From contig JAWWNJ010000042.1 of assembly GCA_037176885.1 (NCBI GenBank), positions 1,302,001 to 1,366,000 on the forward strand: a stretch of 64,000 nucleotides of DNA, written 5' to 3'. The first letter of the stretch is position 1, and every line of letters begins with the position of its first letter. The notes under the pieces are model-generated. The model was not told the DNA's origin and ran no database searches. It saw nothing but the letters and a program-made list of their open reading frames with translations. The stretch is from Favolaschia claudopus. Lineage: Eukaryota; Basidiomycota; Agaricomycetes; Agaricales; Mycenaceae. Positions 24,131 through 34,021 of this stretch are shown in pieces. A program made the position numbers and the translations under genes.

Positions 24131-25810
24131 TCATCTTCGAAGTGTCTTCGAGCTGCTTTCAATCGAAACGACGCGTCCAAAGTCGCGTGTGGTGCGGATG
24201 TCGTTGGCGAGCTGATTTTGCGCGATCACACCCCGATGTTGCGGGAGAGGTGCCAAAACGCGTGAATAAACAGTTGTCGAGTCATGTTACAGCGTTTGAA
24301 GACCGAGCGGGGCCGCCGGGGTGGCTGGATGGTCGGCGATGAATCGATGATGGTGGGAGAAGGCAGGACGCGTGCAGTCACACGTGACGTCACAGTCACA
24401 TTGATTGCTGATGCGAGGCGGCTTTTTTTCTTCCAAGTTCTCCTCACGCTCCTCCCTTCGCATCACCGCGAATCTGACGGTTCGCTGTGCCCACCTTCGG
24501 TATTCTCATCACCCCCAGACCCGCAGGCCGCAGCTCGTGACAACACGGGATGCTCATTGGCAGCCCGGCTCTTCATCTACGACGGACCGGGACGTCCCGC
24601 TCATGCAATACGAATCTGCGCGATGTCGACGTCCACGGCGTGTCCTTGCGCTGGCTGCATCACACATCTCTCCATGGCTCGACGCCTCGGCAGCCTCTCT
24701 GAAAGCCTCAAGACCGTCTAAGACCTGGTCCTGGACCAGGCTGGTCCGTCTTTGGCCCACTCCCAAGCCGTGTCCCTCAACGCCGCATCGTCCGACTTCA
24801 GACTAGTCGAATTTCGCCCTCTCGCAACTACTTACTGAGTACATGTCATCGAGCTATAGGAGGAAATAAGGTGCGTGTACCTCCTTCTCCGTATCTGCAA
24901 AATGACCCAATTACGAGTAGTAGCTCGCTACCCCCTCGACATCGTCTACGCGCTACGTTCTCAGTGCCCTCCGCCTGTCCGCCGCTTTCATCAGTTGCGA
25001 GCAAGACGCCCGCATTGCTCCTCATTGATCTCGAGCTTAGCCCTCTCAAGATGGCCCACTCACGGACAATTTCTGCTCTCACCGTGCCGCCGAATTGGGT
25101 GACAGAATGCCGCAGAATTTGCTACTGCATTGTATGGTGAGCTCACTGCTCTCCAAACGCGCTCCCTTCAACTCACCCTTCTCAAGGAAAAGAACACGTC
25201 ACCACCACGCTTCTCGATGTCCCTCTTGACTTGAGGCCACACGAACGTCAGCGATGGCTGTCGTGGTGCAGGTATGTCAATTTCAAACCCGCAAGCTGAT
25301 AAAGTCAATGTAAATCCACCTTTTCTGTTCTAGATAACACCCTACCATGACCGAAGCCGCCGCCGCCGCCGCTCTACCATTCTCTACCTCGTCTCGTCTC
25401 GTCTCGACGTGCACGCTGGACATTGCCTCAATGCTCACGCGTCTCGCCCCCTCACCTCCTCAAGCAAGTCCGCATCATTCACCGCGACGCCAATTTGGCT
25501 CACTCCGTCGTTCTCGATACTCTCAACGACATCCCATCCACATTCCCCTTCAAACAACATCGCCGCCACAGCCGCTTTCCCTCAGCTCTTTACCCGATAC
25601 CACGGCACCGCCTTCACCTCAAGTCCCTCTCCTGCGCACTGCTCCCCGTTCACTCCGTGAGCCCCAGCCTCGACGCCAGCCCAAGTAGTCACCTACCCCC
25701 CTCAATTTCCGACAGTTTCGGCACCCCGTCCGGCAATCGTACGGTGTTGCGACCTCTCGCCGTTCCGCTCCAAATTGACCGACTTGGTGCTGAAACGCGC
25801 TCGCGCTAAT
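24130..25810 (+). pseudogene. GC-rich coding-like region with in-frame stops
   Basis: The composition and codon texture resemble an exon-rich plus-strand gene, with segments such as DLVLDQAGPSLAHSQAVSLN, ELTALQTRSLQLTLLKEKN and VRIIHRDANLAHSVVLDTLN. Stops and frame changes occur without obvious splice sites, for example after LSESLKTV at about 24720. No family was recognised. The reading is a decayed gene, with low certainty. It lies between the two palindromic repeat clusters. Confidence 0.3.
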
Positions 25811-26061
25811 CTTTCTTCGATCTTTCTTAGTTCTCCATATCATACGAACTTTTTCCATACTGCGGGATCACCTACTCAGTATTTTAGATACTCCCTAGAC
25901 CGTATTATCACAATTTGGCGAGCATAGGCTTGTTAAATTTCTTTCCCTCAAAAAGCCAACAAGATAGGTAGTTTAGAAGAAATAACTTCTTGCCCCAATA
26001 AAGTGAGGGAATGGCGCTATGAGAGCGAACCCCTTGAGCCACCAGACGGCACATCTGGGCC

Positions 26062-26285
26062 GGACTGAAATGAAGTTCACCGAACAACGCTCAGGCAGAG
26101 TGCCTCAAGTCTGAGTGCGTTGCGGAGCACTCAACTAAAGTGCTCTAAGATGTAGTGCTTCAGAGACGCTCAAATGAAGTCCCGGAAAAGCACTGAGATG
26201 GAGTCCCAAACTAACGCACTCAAGGTGAGTTCGGCTTTTCGGATTTGAGTGCTTACGGACTCAAATGAAGCGCTTTTCCTTCCCG
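26062..26285. repeat. Cluster of degenerate ~23-bp palindromic repeats (copy 2)
   Basis: The same repeat family as 22250-22485, with units such as GCACTCAACTAAAGTGC, CGCTCAAATGAAGTCCC and GGACTCAAATGAAGCGC. The unit length is near 23 bp with strong divergence. The two clusters bracket about 3.6 kb of coding-like debris. Confidence 0.72.
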
Positions 26286-26850
26286 CAGTGTCCGGTTAGG
26301 TCTTGGAGAGTAGATCCCGGCAAATCACTTGGGGTCAATGGACTTTCGATGGTGGTCGTTATGTCGGAGATCCTTTGCCGAGTCAATGGGATCTGCGTCG
26401 GTACGTTTTGTTTAATTACAACTTCGGCCCAGTGGCCGCGGCCGTGTGTTTATGTGCATGGAGGAACAGTTCATGTCCACTCTTTTTTCGGCCTTGAGCC
26501 GAAATCTCGTCTCAACATTTGGGAGGCGATTCCGAGGAATCAGAAGGCGCGATGTTTCTGTTTTTTCTGGTCCTCCGAGTCCCGCAATCTGACAGAGCCC
26601 ATACCCTTCGCAGGTGTTGATTTTCTCGGGAACTGTCAGAGAACCAACAGGCTAGGCGTCGGTAAGTTACTGATCATTTCAAAGTACATTTTAATCTACG
26701 GCACTAACGACAGTTGTATGGACACGGAGGCGCTGAAGGCGGCGACGGAACGAAGATCACTGCCTCTGTTGTCGGGAGATACGCGATAGAGATCGTATCA
26801 GAGGCTCGGCGAGCCGTTGTCTGATTGGCGCTCTGGCATCAACAGCGGTT
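26286..26850. other. Upstream region of bHLH gene
   Basis: A 174-codon open frame from 26265 crosses this region, but it has unusual codon texture and no recognisable features, so I do not call it a gene. No repeat was seen beyond the adjacent cluster. Confidence 0.35.
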
Positions 26851-26863
26851 GCTAGCTATAAAG
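26823..26863 (+). promoter_or_regulatory. Core promoter of bHLH gene (inverted CCAAT and TATA box)
   Basis: A TATAAAG element at 26857-26863 and an inverted CCAAT (ATTGG) at 26824-26828 lie about 180-215 nt upstream of the bHLH ATG. A pyrimidine-rich leader follows. The spacing suits a fungal core promoter. Confidence 0.5.
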
Positions 26864-27037
26864 GTGCTTGCTGGTCGACCTGCCTTTCCCTTGTTCCACA
26901 GCCAACCAACCAACTTTCAACCTTCTTCCAACCAATCTACTTTCTTTGCCCTTCGTCAACTCTCATTAACTGCATTTACAACTTTTTTTCACTCTTCTTT
27001 CACTTCGCCCAAGGAACATTTGACTATATCTTTCGCG

Positions 27038-28022
27038 ATGCCTTATAACGCCGCTGTCCCTCCTTCCCCCACCTCTTCCTCATCCTCCTACTCCTCTGGC
27101 CCGCCTCAGACGCCCACCTCGCCTGATCCCCGCCGCCGCTTCTCTGATTATCAGACATCCTCCCTCATCCTTCCCACCCTCCCCGACTACTCCTCCGATG
27201 CCTATGCCCAACAAAAGCCGAAACAGCAAAACACCGCAGAGCGCCGTGCCTCCCACAACGCTGTCGAGCGTGCCCGCAGAGAGACTCTCAATGCTCGGTT
27301 CCTCGTGCGTCTCTTCCTCTTTATTCCCTTCTCATTCTGACCCATCGCGTCATTCTCAGGACCTCGCTGCCCTCCTCCCCAACCTAAAACACCTCCGCCG
27401 CCCGTCCAAGAGCGCCATCGTCAACTCATCCATCGCTCACGTCCGCGCCGCGCGCCGATACCGCCACCTTGCCTCCGCCCAGCTTCGCGCTCTCAATGCC
27501 GAATGCGACATGGTCCGCCGCGAGGTGAATCAGTGGCGCGCCCGCGCAGGCATGCACCCCTCCATCACCCCTGCGCGCAGCGAGGGTTTCGCCCTCGTTC
27601 TGGGCGGAGAAGAGCCCGCCTTCGACCCCATCGACCTCGAGGGTGATCTCTACGGCGAAGACGAAGAGGAGCTGATGCAGCGCCTCCCCCACCGCCGCCC
27701 GCAGGCCACCGAGGCGGCCTGTGAAGGCCCTCTGCTCCTCTCTCACCCTTACGCGAGGAAGTCCCCGCCGCCGACGTACGATGCCGCTGCCTACGCTGCC
27801 GCTCCATCCGGCTCCCCCGCTATCGCCGCGTACCCCTCTGCCTCCCCGCCGCGCGTCGCCGCTCTCCCCGTCTCCGTCCCTGCTCAGGTCGCAGCCTCCT
27901 TCGAGGCTCCCAACCCATACCATGTCGACGGGTACATGCTGCAGCAGTCGCAGCAGCAGCAACAGCAGGCGGATGCTTGGGGTACAGCGGCGTACGCAGG
28001 TCAGAGTCAGGCTACGTGGTGA
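27038..28022 (+). CDS. Basic helix-loop-helix transcription factor
   Basis: A nuclear DNA-binding regulator. Exon 1 is 27038-27304 and exon 2 is 27360-28022, with a 55-nt intron inside helix 1. The bHLH domain covers roughly residues 70-125: the basic region ERRASHNAVERARRETLNAR carries the His-Glu-Arg pattern that reads E-boxes (CANNTG, usually CACGTG), then LAALLPNLKHLRRPSKSAIVN forms the loop and helix 2. A short coiled stretch (LRALNAECDMVRREVNQW) could extend dimerisation. The N-terminus is Pro/Ser-rich. The C-terminus is acidic, then Ala/Pro-rich, with a short Gln tract (encoded near 27950). About 309 residues. An AATAAA-type poly(A) signal occurs near 28364. Targets are unknown. Confidence 0.93.
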
Positions 28023-28509
28023 TCGCCTCGCCTCTCCTCTTTCTCCTTAACGTCCCCCTTCCTCTCTCCGTTTCGGATCTTTCGCTTGGCAACGACATTC
28101 CGCTCCTCTTCCTATATCCCCTTCCCCCACCCACGCTCGCTGTACACCACTCCACGACGCCCCCACGCCATACCCTACGCATCTATTTAAAAACCGTGTA
28201 CACCGCACCGCAAATCAATCATACCAAACCCTATACCCCTGATACCCCACATAGAGCTGCTCGCTATCCTTGTATTGCTAACCATCCAACTCAATGTCGC
28301 TCATTCACTTGCATCGCATCGCATTTGCTTTCGTATATCCCTATATCCTGTATGTGTGTACTTGAATAAAGAAAGAAGACTTGACATCCCCTTGGTCTGA
28401 GTGCGATTTGCCCTGAGGATTGGATTGGACTCTACACTGACTGATTCGTCCTAGTAGTTTTGTAAATTACTCTAATCATACAAAAGATATCATTCTATCG
28501 ATACAAAAA

Positions 28510-31308
28510 TCACCCCCGCATGAAGTCCAGTTCCTCAAACCCAAACCCACCCCCTCCCGAATCTACATCGAGCACCCCATGCACCTGCTGCCCAGCCATC
28601 CACGCCTGATCCCCCAACGGCATCAACAACGCCGCTAGCGCCGCAGCCGCATCCGAAGAGTCCATCGACATCGAAAACGCATCGGCCTCTCCTCCGTACG
28701 CCGCTACCGGCTTATCCATCTCGAGCTCCCTCTGTCCTTGCGGTATGACTTGTATTTGCGGGGAGAGCAGCACCGAGCTGGGTGAGGTCGACGTCGAACT
28801 TGTCGAAGTCGAAGCCGGAGTCGCAGCAGGTAGCGAGGCGGGACAAAACGCCGAAGGCGACGAGACCGACGCGGACGCGGGTGTCTTGGTCCGCTTCAAA
28901 AAAGCCTCCATCCGGCTCATGACATCCAGCGCCCGTGGAGCAGAAACCGAATCGAGTGAATATCCCAGGATCTTCAGCTCGTTAAGAAACCTGGAACGTC
29001 GAAATAGTCAGCCCATTATACGGCAAGAAATAAAAGAAAGGCCACGAAAGAAACACCACTCACGTATCGACTTCCTCCGCATCCACCCAGCCCCCGCCAC
29101 CACCAGCACCCGCCGTCTCGACTTCCTCCATACAAAACTCCGCCCACGGAAACACCACCCGCCAATTCAGCGGCGTATAATGCACCGGCGGCATATGCCT
29201 CAACGCCCTCGCGATATCCTTCGCCCCCTGCACCGCAACCTCATGCGCCTGCCCGAGGTACGTCTGCAATCGCTCCCGTTCACGGCGTTTGATGATATAC
29301 GCGGAGCTCTGTCGACTTTGACTTTGACTTTGCGCGCGATATTGACTTTGAGTTTGACTGGGCGACGCAGACGAAAAGATCATAGCAGCATCCTCGTCGC
29401 CCGCGCCACCTACCCCGCTCCCATCCCCGCCGTTGACAATATTAATGCCATCCTCCTCCCCAGCCGCCTCAACGCACCGCATCTGCAGCTCCCGATAGAA
29501 CGGCAATATCACCCCCGCGAGCCCCACCGCGATCCCATACCCGCACGCCCGCGCCGTCGTGTCGACCGAGCCGCTGTCCGCCCACCGGTCCGAGGGCGGG
29601 CACGGCAGCGCCAGGGCGTCGATGCGCGCGAGGAGGAGGGAGGCGACGGATTGCAGGAGGGTGAGGGCGGAGAGGTAGCGCAGTACCGCGGCGGAGGAGA
29701 GGGGGTGCAGGCGGGGGTGGTCTGTGCGTAGGTTAGGTTAGGTTGGGTGGTGAGCGGTTGGAGGGTGAAGGGTGAGGACACGAACCTCCGTTGATCTCGA
29801 GATGCAGTTCCCTTGCGAGGTTGGTTACGTGAAAGAGGACTATACTTTGGGATGAGGTCGTGGTGTGAGAGTGAAGGAGGAACGAACTCACAAGGTTTCA
29901 TCGACGCCCAAACCACCTGAATTCCAGGCTTTCTCGTAGCCTCGAGCGAGGCGAGCAGGGTCTCTAATGGGGGCGGCTCGGAGCCGCAGAGGTGGCGTTG
30001 GTCATGGAGGGTACTAAGTAAAAATGGATAAGCGAGACGACGACGACGAAACGGGATATAGAGATAGCGCACATCATCATCGGCATCCTCCTCGCTGTCG
30101 CAAAGAGCGCTTCGGACATCTCGAGAAGAGGATCAGTGCGGAGGAGCTAGAACTGGGTGTAGCAACACTCACGAAAAACCCCGCCCATCTCGACTCGTCG
30201 CTCGCCGTATGCCCGTACTTCCTCCAACGCGGAGCGAGGGCCCGGATATGCATGATGCAAGCGGCAGCCCAAGGTCTCGTGGGGGACGTCGAGTCGCCTG
30301 AATGAGGACACAAGACAGACGTCAGATTCTGGTATGCGAAGGAAGAGAATTGGACGCACTCTGCTCCAATAAATCCAACAAAAAACAAGTCAAAGCGTTC
30401 TCTTCCGTTGACTCCAGCATAACGCCTGCGTCCCACGCGGCTTTGAGTGTTTTGGCGCGGAGGGCACGGAAGGCGCGAGCACGACGAAGGCCACAACCAC
30501 GGAGAACGTCTCCGTTAGCCGTCCTTGTATTGGCGGTAGACCACGGCACGAATATGCTTTCGTTATCACTGGCCTTCGCACCATCGCCGCCGCCGCAGTC
30601 GCCGTAGAAAAACCCCCAGTCCAACAAGGACGAGGGTCTCGAGCCAGGGCCGAGTATACTATCATGGAAGGAGGCAAGGGACGCCATGGAGATGATCGCG
30701 AGAGCACAGACGCGTGCTTGGGGAGTGAGCGAAGGGTAATGCAGGGAGTATGCGCAATCATGGAGGGTGCTACGGATAGAGGTGATTTTCATTAGCGGGT
30801 GATTGATTTGTGGGAGGAATTCGAGACCTTCGAGCGGAGAGATGAGAGGATGTAATACTAATAAAAGGACGAGGGTATGACAACGCACATTCGAAACAAT
30901 GCGACACGAATTCAGGGGTGAGGGGCGGACAGGCGTCATCGTCAGTGATTTCCAAGGCAGGTGTGGCGACAAGTGTCGAGGAGGACGGTGCGACAGCGAG
31001 AGAGCGTTTTGCATGAAAGGCGGGCTTTTTGGGCCGACCGCGAATTACTGGCGTCGTAGTGCATCTATTGTGCTATACGTCAATCCACGAACACCACAGC
31101 TCGAAAAGCGACTAACATTGTGTTCTTCTCGACACAACGCGGACAAGGCGCGCCGTTTGGCTGCGGATGGCATAGGACACGGCGGGCCTGGCAAAGTCGT
31201 TTCAGACAAGTTTTGTCACAAGGAGAGTTCATTGCACGAACTCGCCTTGCAGGAATCGCATGCAGGCGGCTTCTTGAGTCGTTTTTGAGGGTGGTGGTTA
31301 GCGGACAT
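28510..31308 (-). CDS. Zn2Cys6 transcription factor with long regulatory domain
   Basis: A fungal binuclear zinc-cluster regulator. The start ATG 31308-31306 gives MSANHHPQKRLKKPPACDSCK. Across two introns the cluster reads CDSCK-ARRVLC-HPQPNGAP-CPRC-VEKNTIC, which supplies all six Cys, followed by the linker TTTPVIRGRPKK. The first intron begins with GC rather than GT (AAG|gcgagt, ending cag). The middle region has the helical texture of the fungal-specific regulatory domain (MASLASFHDSILGPG, GLRRARAFRALRAKTLKAAW, ALRHMPPVHYTPLNWRVVF). The C-terminus (residues encoded below 28920) is Ser/Thr/Ala-rich and acidic, ending GFEELDFMRG, a likely activation region. It converges on the bHLH gene. 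No target pathway can be inferred. Confidence 0.9.
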
Positions 31309-31366
31309 GAGGGACGAGGAAGAAACGGAGACAGACGCCGCGCAGCAGCGCGGCTGCGGCAGTGAT

Positions 31367-31922
31367 GTGCCTAAGGCCTTAGTTTACGACCCCCCGGCAC
31401 GCTAAGCCCTTAGGGCTTAGCATAGGGCTTAGGGCTTAGGCTGTCTAAGGGCTTAGGGGGCTTAGACCCCCAAAAAAAGGAAATTCTTTGAATGAAGTAT
31501 TTTAATTTCCTGACGCTTCTCATGGCTTCCCTGAGCACCTGAGTATGTAGTATTCCCTGCCCCATTGCTTTCTGAGTTCAGATTCTTAGTTGTCAACACA
31601 AAATTATTCTGGAATCACCTATGGTCAATAACTATTAACAAGTGTGTAGACATCAATGCTTGGGTTGTTGGCTGGGTGCCCCAAGGGCGTCCTGTCGGTG
31701 CATCGGCAGCATCGGCACGCATTTTGAGGGTGATGAAGAGTTTGCAGACTCGGTTGTGCTCCGGCAATCAATGGCTCAGCAGTTTATGTCAGCAGCACGT
31801 GGGTCTCTAGCTAAGGCCTTAGCAATAAATTTCGAAAATCTGGCCGCACACTAAGCCCTATCATAGGGCTTAGGCTAAGGCCTTAGGGCTTAGAGCCCCT
31901 CTAGGCCTTAGGGCTTAGGCAC
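31367..31922. repeat. Element with TTAGGGC/CTAAGGCCTTAG palindromic ends
   Basis: Two blocks dense in CTTAGGGCTTAG, CTAAGGCCTTAG and CTAAGCCCTTAGGG lie at 31367-31462 and 31808-31922, around about 345 bp of AT-rich sequence. The outer edges are inverted copies of GTGCCTAAG (31367-31375 and 31922-31914). This arrangement resembles a non-autonomous transposon with palindromic subterminal repeats. No clear target duplication was found. The hexamer TTAGGG occurs several times, but with an extra C between units, so it is not a true telomeric array. Confidence 0.6.
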
Positions 31923-32414
31923 AACACTGGGCTGCGGCGAAATTTGGGGCCTGGGATTGCAAATCTCCTTGACGAAAGCGGTGCACGTAACAATCTTATC
32001 CGGCAACCAAACTGATCGCAGTAACTTGAAAGTGAGACCCACCAGTTGAAACTGTGCTCTCATCTCACTGAAAACTCGTTCTTTGTGCGTTTTGCTTGTC
32101 TGTTCACGGATGTATCGACAGGAGGTCTGACACGGAATTTCTGAATTGCTCGATTGGTTTGTAAGTAGTACATTGACGGACTCGGATACCTTCAATTCAA
32201 GCAAGTATAGCATACGAAAGAGAACGCTGAGCAGTCGTCAGCACAAATATACAGCATCATTGAATTCCGAAAGATCCTGCCGAATATCCAGATGAAACCA
32301 TCAGTTAACAGCTTGGACGCCGAAAAGCGGAACAAGCACGGACCAACACGAACGCAAGGGTTGAACGTCACGTTTTGAGCTTGGTCACCCATGCAAATGA
32401 CAACGAATTACGCT
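31923..32414. other. Gene-free interval
   Basis: No supportable gene lies between the repeat element and the 3' end of the following F-box gene. Confidence 0.35.
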
Positions 32415-33549
32415 TCAATAGGGATTACCCTGATCAACGATCACCGTGACCGCCGCGTCGTCTCCGACATTGTCCCCGGAGGGATATTCCACTTGTACCG
32501 CGCTGTCGGATTCCAAACGGCGCAGAAAACACGTCTTGACTTCCGCACATACGATGGCACTTGCCGAATTTCCCATGTGCCGATGAGGGAATTGAACGAA
32601 ACTGAGCAATTTCAGCTCCCGCAAATGCTCGAATGAATTCTGTGCGAAGACGTATAAGAACAAGATACACTGTGAAAATCTAAAGCACAAACAGAGCCGA
32701 GATCGTCATCAAAGCTAAGGGCTTTGATATCAGGGTGTGCTTTGATTAAACCTACCAAGACAGCGGTGAGGAGTGTGCTTCCAAGGATGCGACATCGACA
32801 TCGTGAGACGTACATTTGACGACGGGAAGCGTAGAGCTCAGATGAGATATTTCTTCCAAACACTTGCAGTATCTGCCTGACGATTTCAAGAAAGCTATCG
32901 CATAATAATCGGCGACAGCCTTGTCGGTAACCGTAAGCGACCGAACGTTCGGAAAAGCCGACAAGCTGCGAGCGAGTGCGCACGGAACGGCGAGTCGGGT
33001 GATCCCAGGAAAAGAGTGGGCAGCCAATATCTCGGCAAGGACGCTAGCCTGCGCACCAGATACGTCGACGATGTGAAGACAGCTTAGTTTGGATGCTGCG
33101 ACTAACAGCCGGACAAATACGGTGATTACATCCCAGTACATCTGGTTGCTATTTGAAGGGAGCTTCAATGAGACAACGGCGGTGCTGGCAAGTATCATCA
33201 AAATCATTCAGATCTATCGGAACCCCAATTATTACCGGATACACCGCGGCACGCTTGGGGTTTTAACAATCCCAGTCATTCGTCTCAAGAGGCGATTAGG
33301 AAAAGAATCTGCCGGATTCGTAGGTGCGTCCAAGATCTCCAAATATTCCCAAGAGAGTCGGAGAAAAACTCTGCGATAGTACTGGCAGACTTGAGATAGA
33401 GAACGCAGAATTTGGACTCGCGTCGTATCAGGGGCGGGCGAAGACTGTTGCTCGTAGGGCAAGGCGCGATTATGAAAGTAAGAGACAATATCCAGGAGAA
33501 TTTCGGCGGGGAGGGTAAGGGCGACGGGAGTTTGGTCCGCTTGGTTCAT
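32415..33549 (-). pseudogene. F-box/LRR-type protein, frame broken near the 3' end
   Basis: The start ATG 33549-33547 opens with MNQADQTPVALTLPAEILLD and VQILRSLSQVCQYYRRVFLR, a typical F-box that would bind Skp1 in an SCF ubiquitin ligase. A phase-consistent intron of about 50 nt (starting GTAATA) joins it to TAVVSLKLPSNSNQMYW. LRR-like segments follow (SKLSCLHIVDVSGAQAS, FPGITRLAVPCALARSL, FPNVRSLTVTDKAV). Further on, the best-looking frame changes twice (near 32790 and 32690: TLLTAVLVGLIKAHPDIKAL, then EHLRELKLLSFVQFPHRH), with only 23-38 nt available for introns. I therefore suspect frameshifts, although an unusual exon structure is possible. Confidence 0.6.
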
Positions 33550-34021
33550 GGTGGAAGAGAACAGGAGCTGTAGCGTGACTCGAATCTCGTCACAGTTCTT
33601 TGTGCCAGTTTGTGCCTGGCTGTCTTCACAGAGATTCGCGGTCACGTGAAAGGAACGCGTCGCGTCTCTCTGCATTAATATATAATTAATGTGCAGATTG
33701 GTGGCATGTGAATGAGAGAAAATTCAGTTTAATATCGCTTGTTCGTATCATCATGGTCCCAACAAGTGGAAAATCGCTGTTACGACCAAAATATGTAATT
33801 TGAATCGCTGTTAACCATTAAATATATGCATAGCCTATAGACGGCGTATCTCGGAGCCACAAACCACGAAAGCGCGTGTAATTAAGAGAGAGCGGTGTTT
33901 CAAAAAGAAAGGTAGGATTACAGAAAGGTAGAGCCAACTGGGGAAAGGACTGTATATCTGTAGAGTATGGCCACAGTAGCCACAGAACGGCACGACCGTT
34001 CAGAGTCCCGTATGTACACTG
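33550..34021. other. Intergenic, AT-rich
   Basis: No gene. It contains an imperfect AT-rich hairpin (33672-33698, CTGCATTAAT ... ATTAATGTGCAG) about 125 nt upstream of the F-box ATG. Confidence 0.35.

Noticed and set aside
26265..26789. 174-codon open frame as a gene
   Set aside because: It begins inside a degenerate repeat, lacks family features and has unusual codon texture; it is probably fortuitous upstream sequence of the bHLH gene.
28745..29731. 328-codon plus-strand open frame
   Set aside because: It is antisense to the Zn2Cys6 factor and consists of Arg/Pro/Gly-rich shadow sequence.
31367..31922. Interstitial telomere array
   Set aside because: TTAGGG hexamers are present but the dominant unit is TTAGGGC in palindromic arrangement, not head-to-tail TTAGGG.
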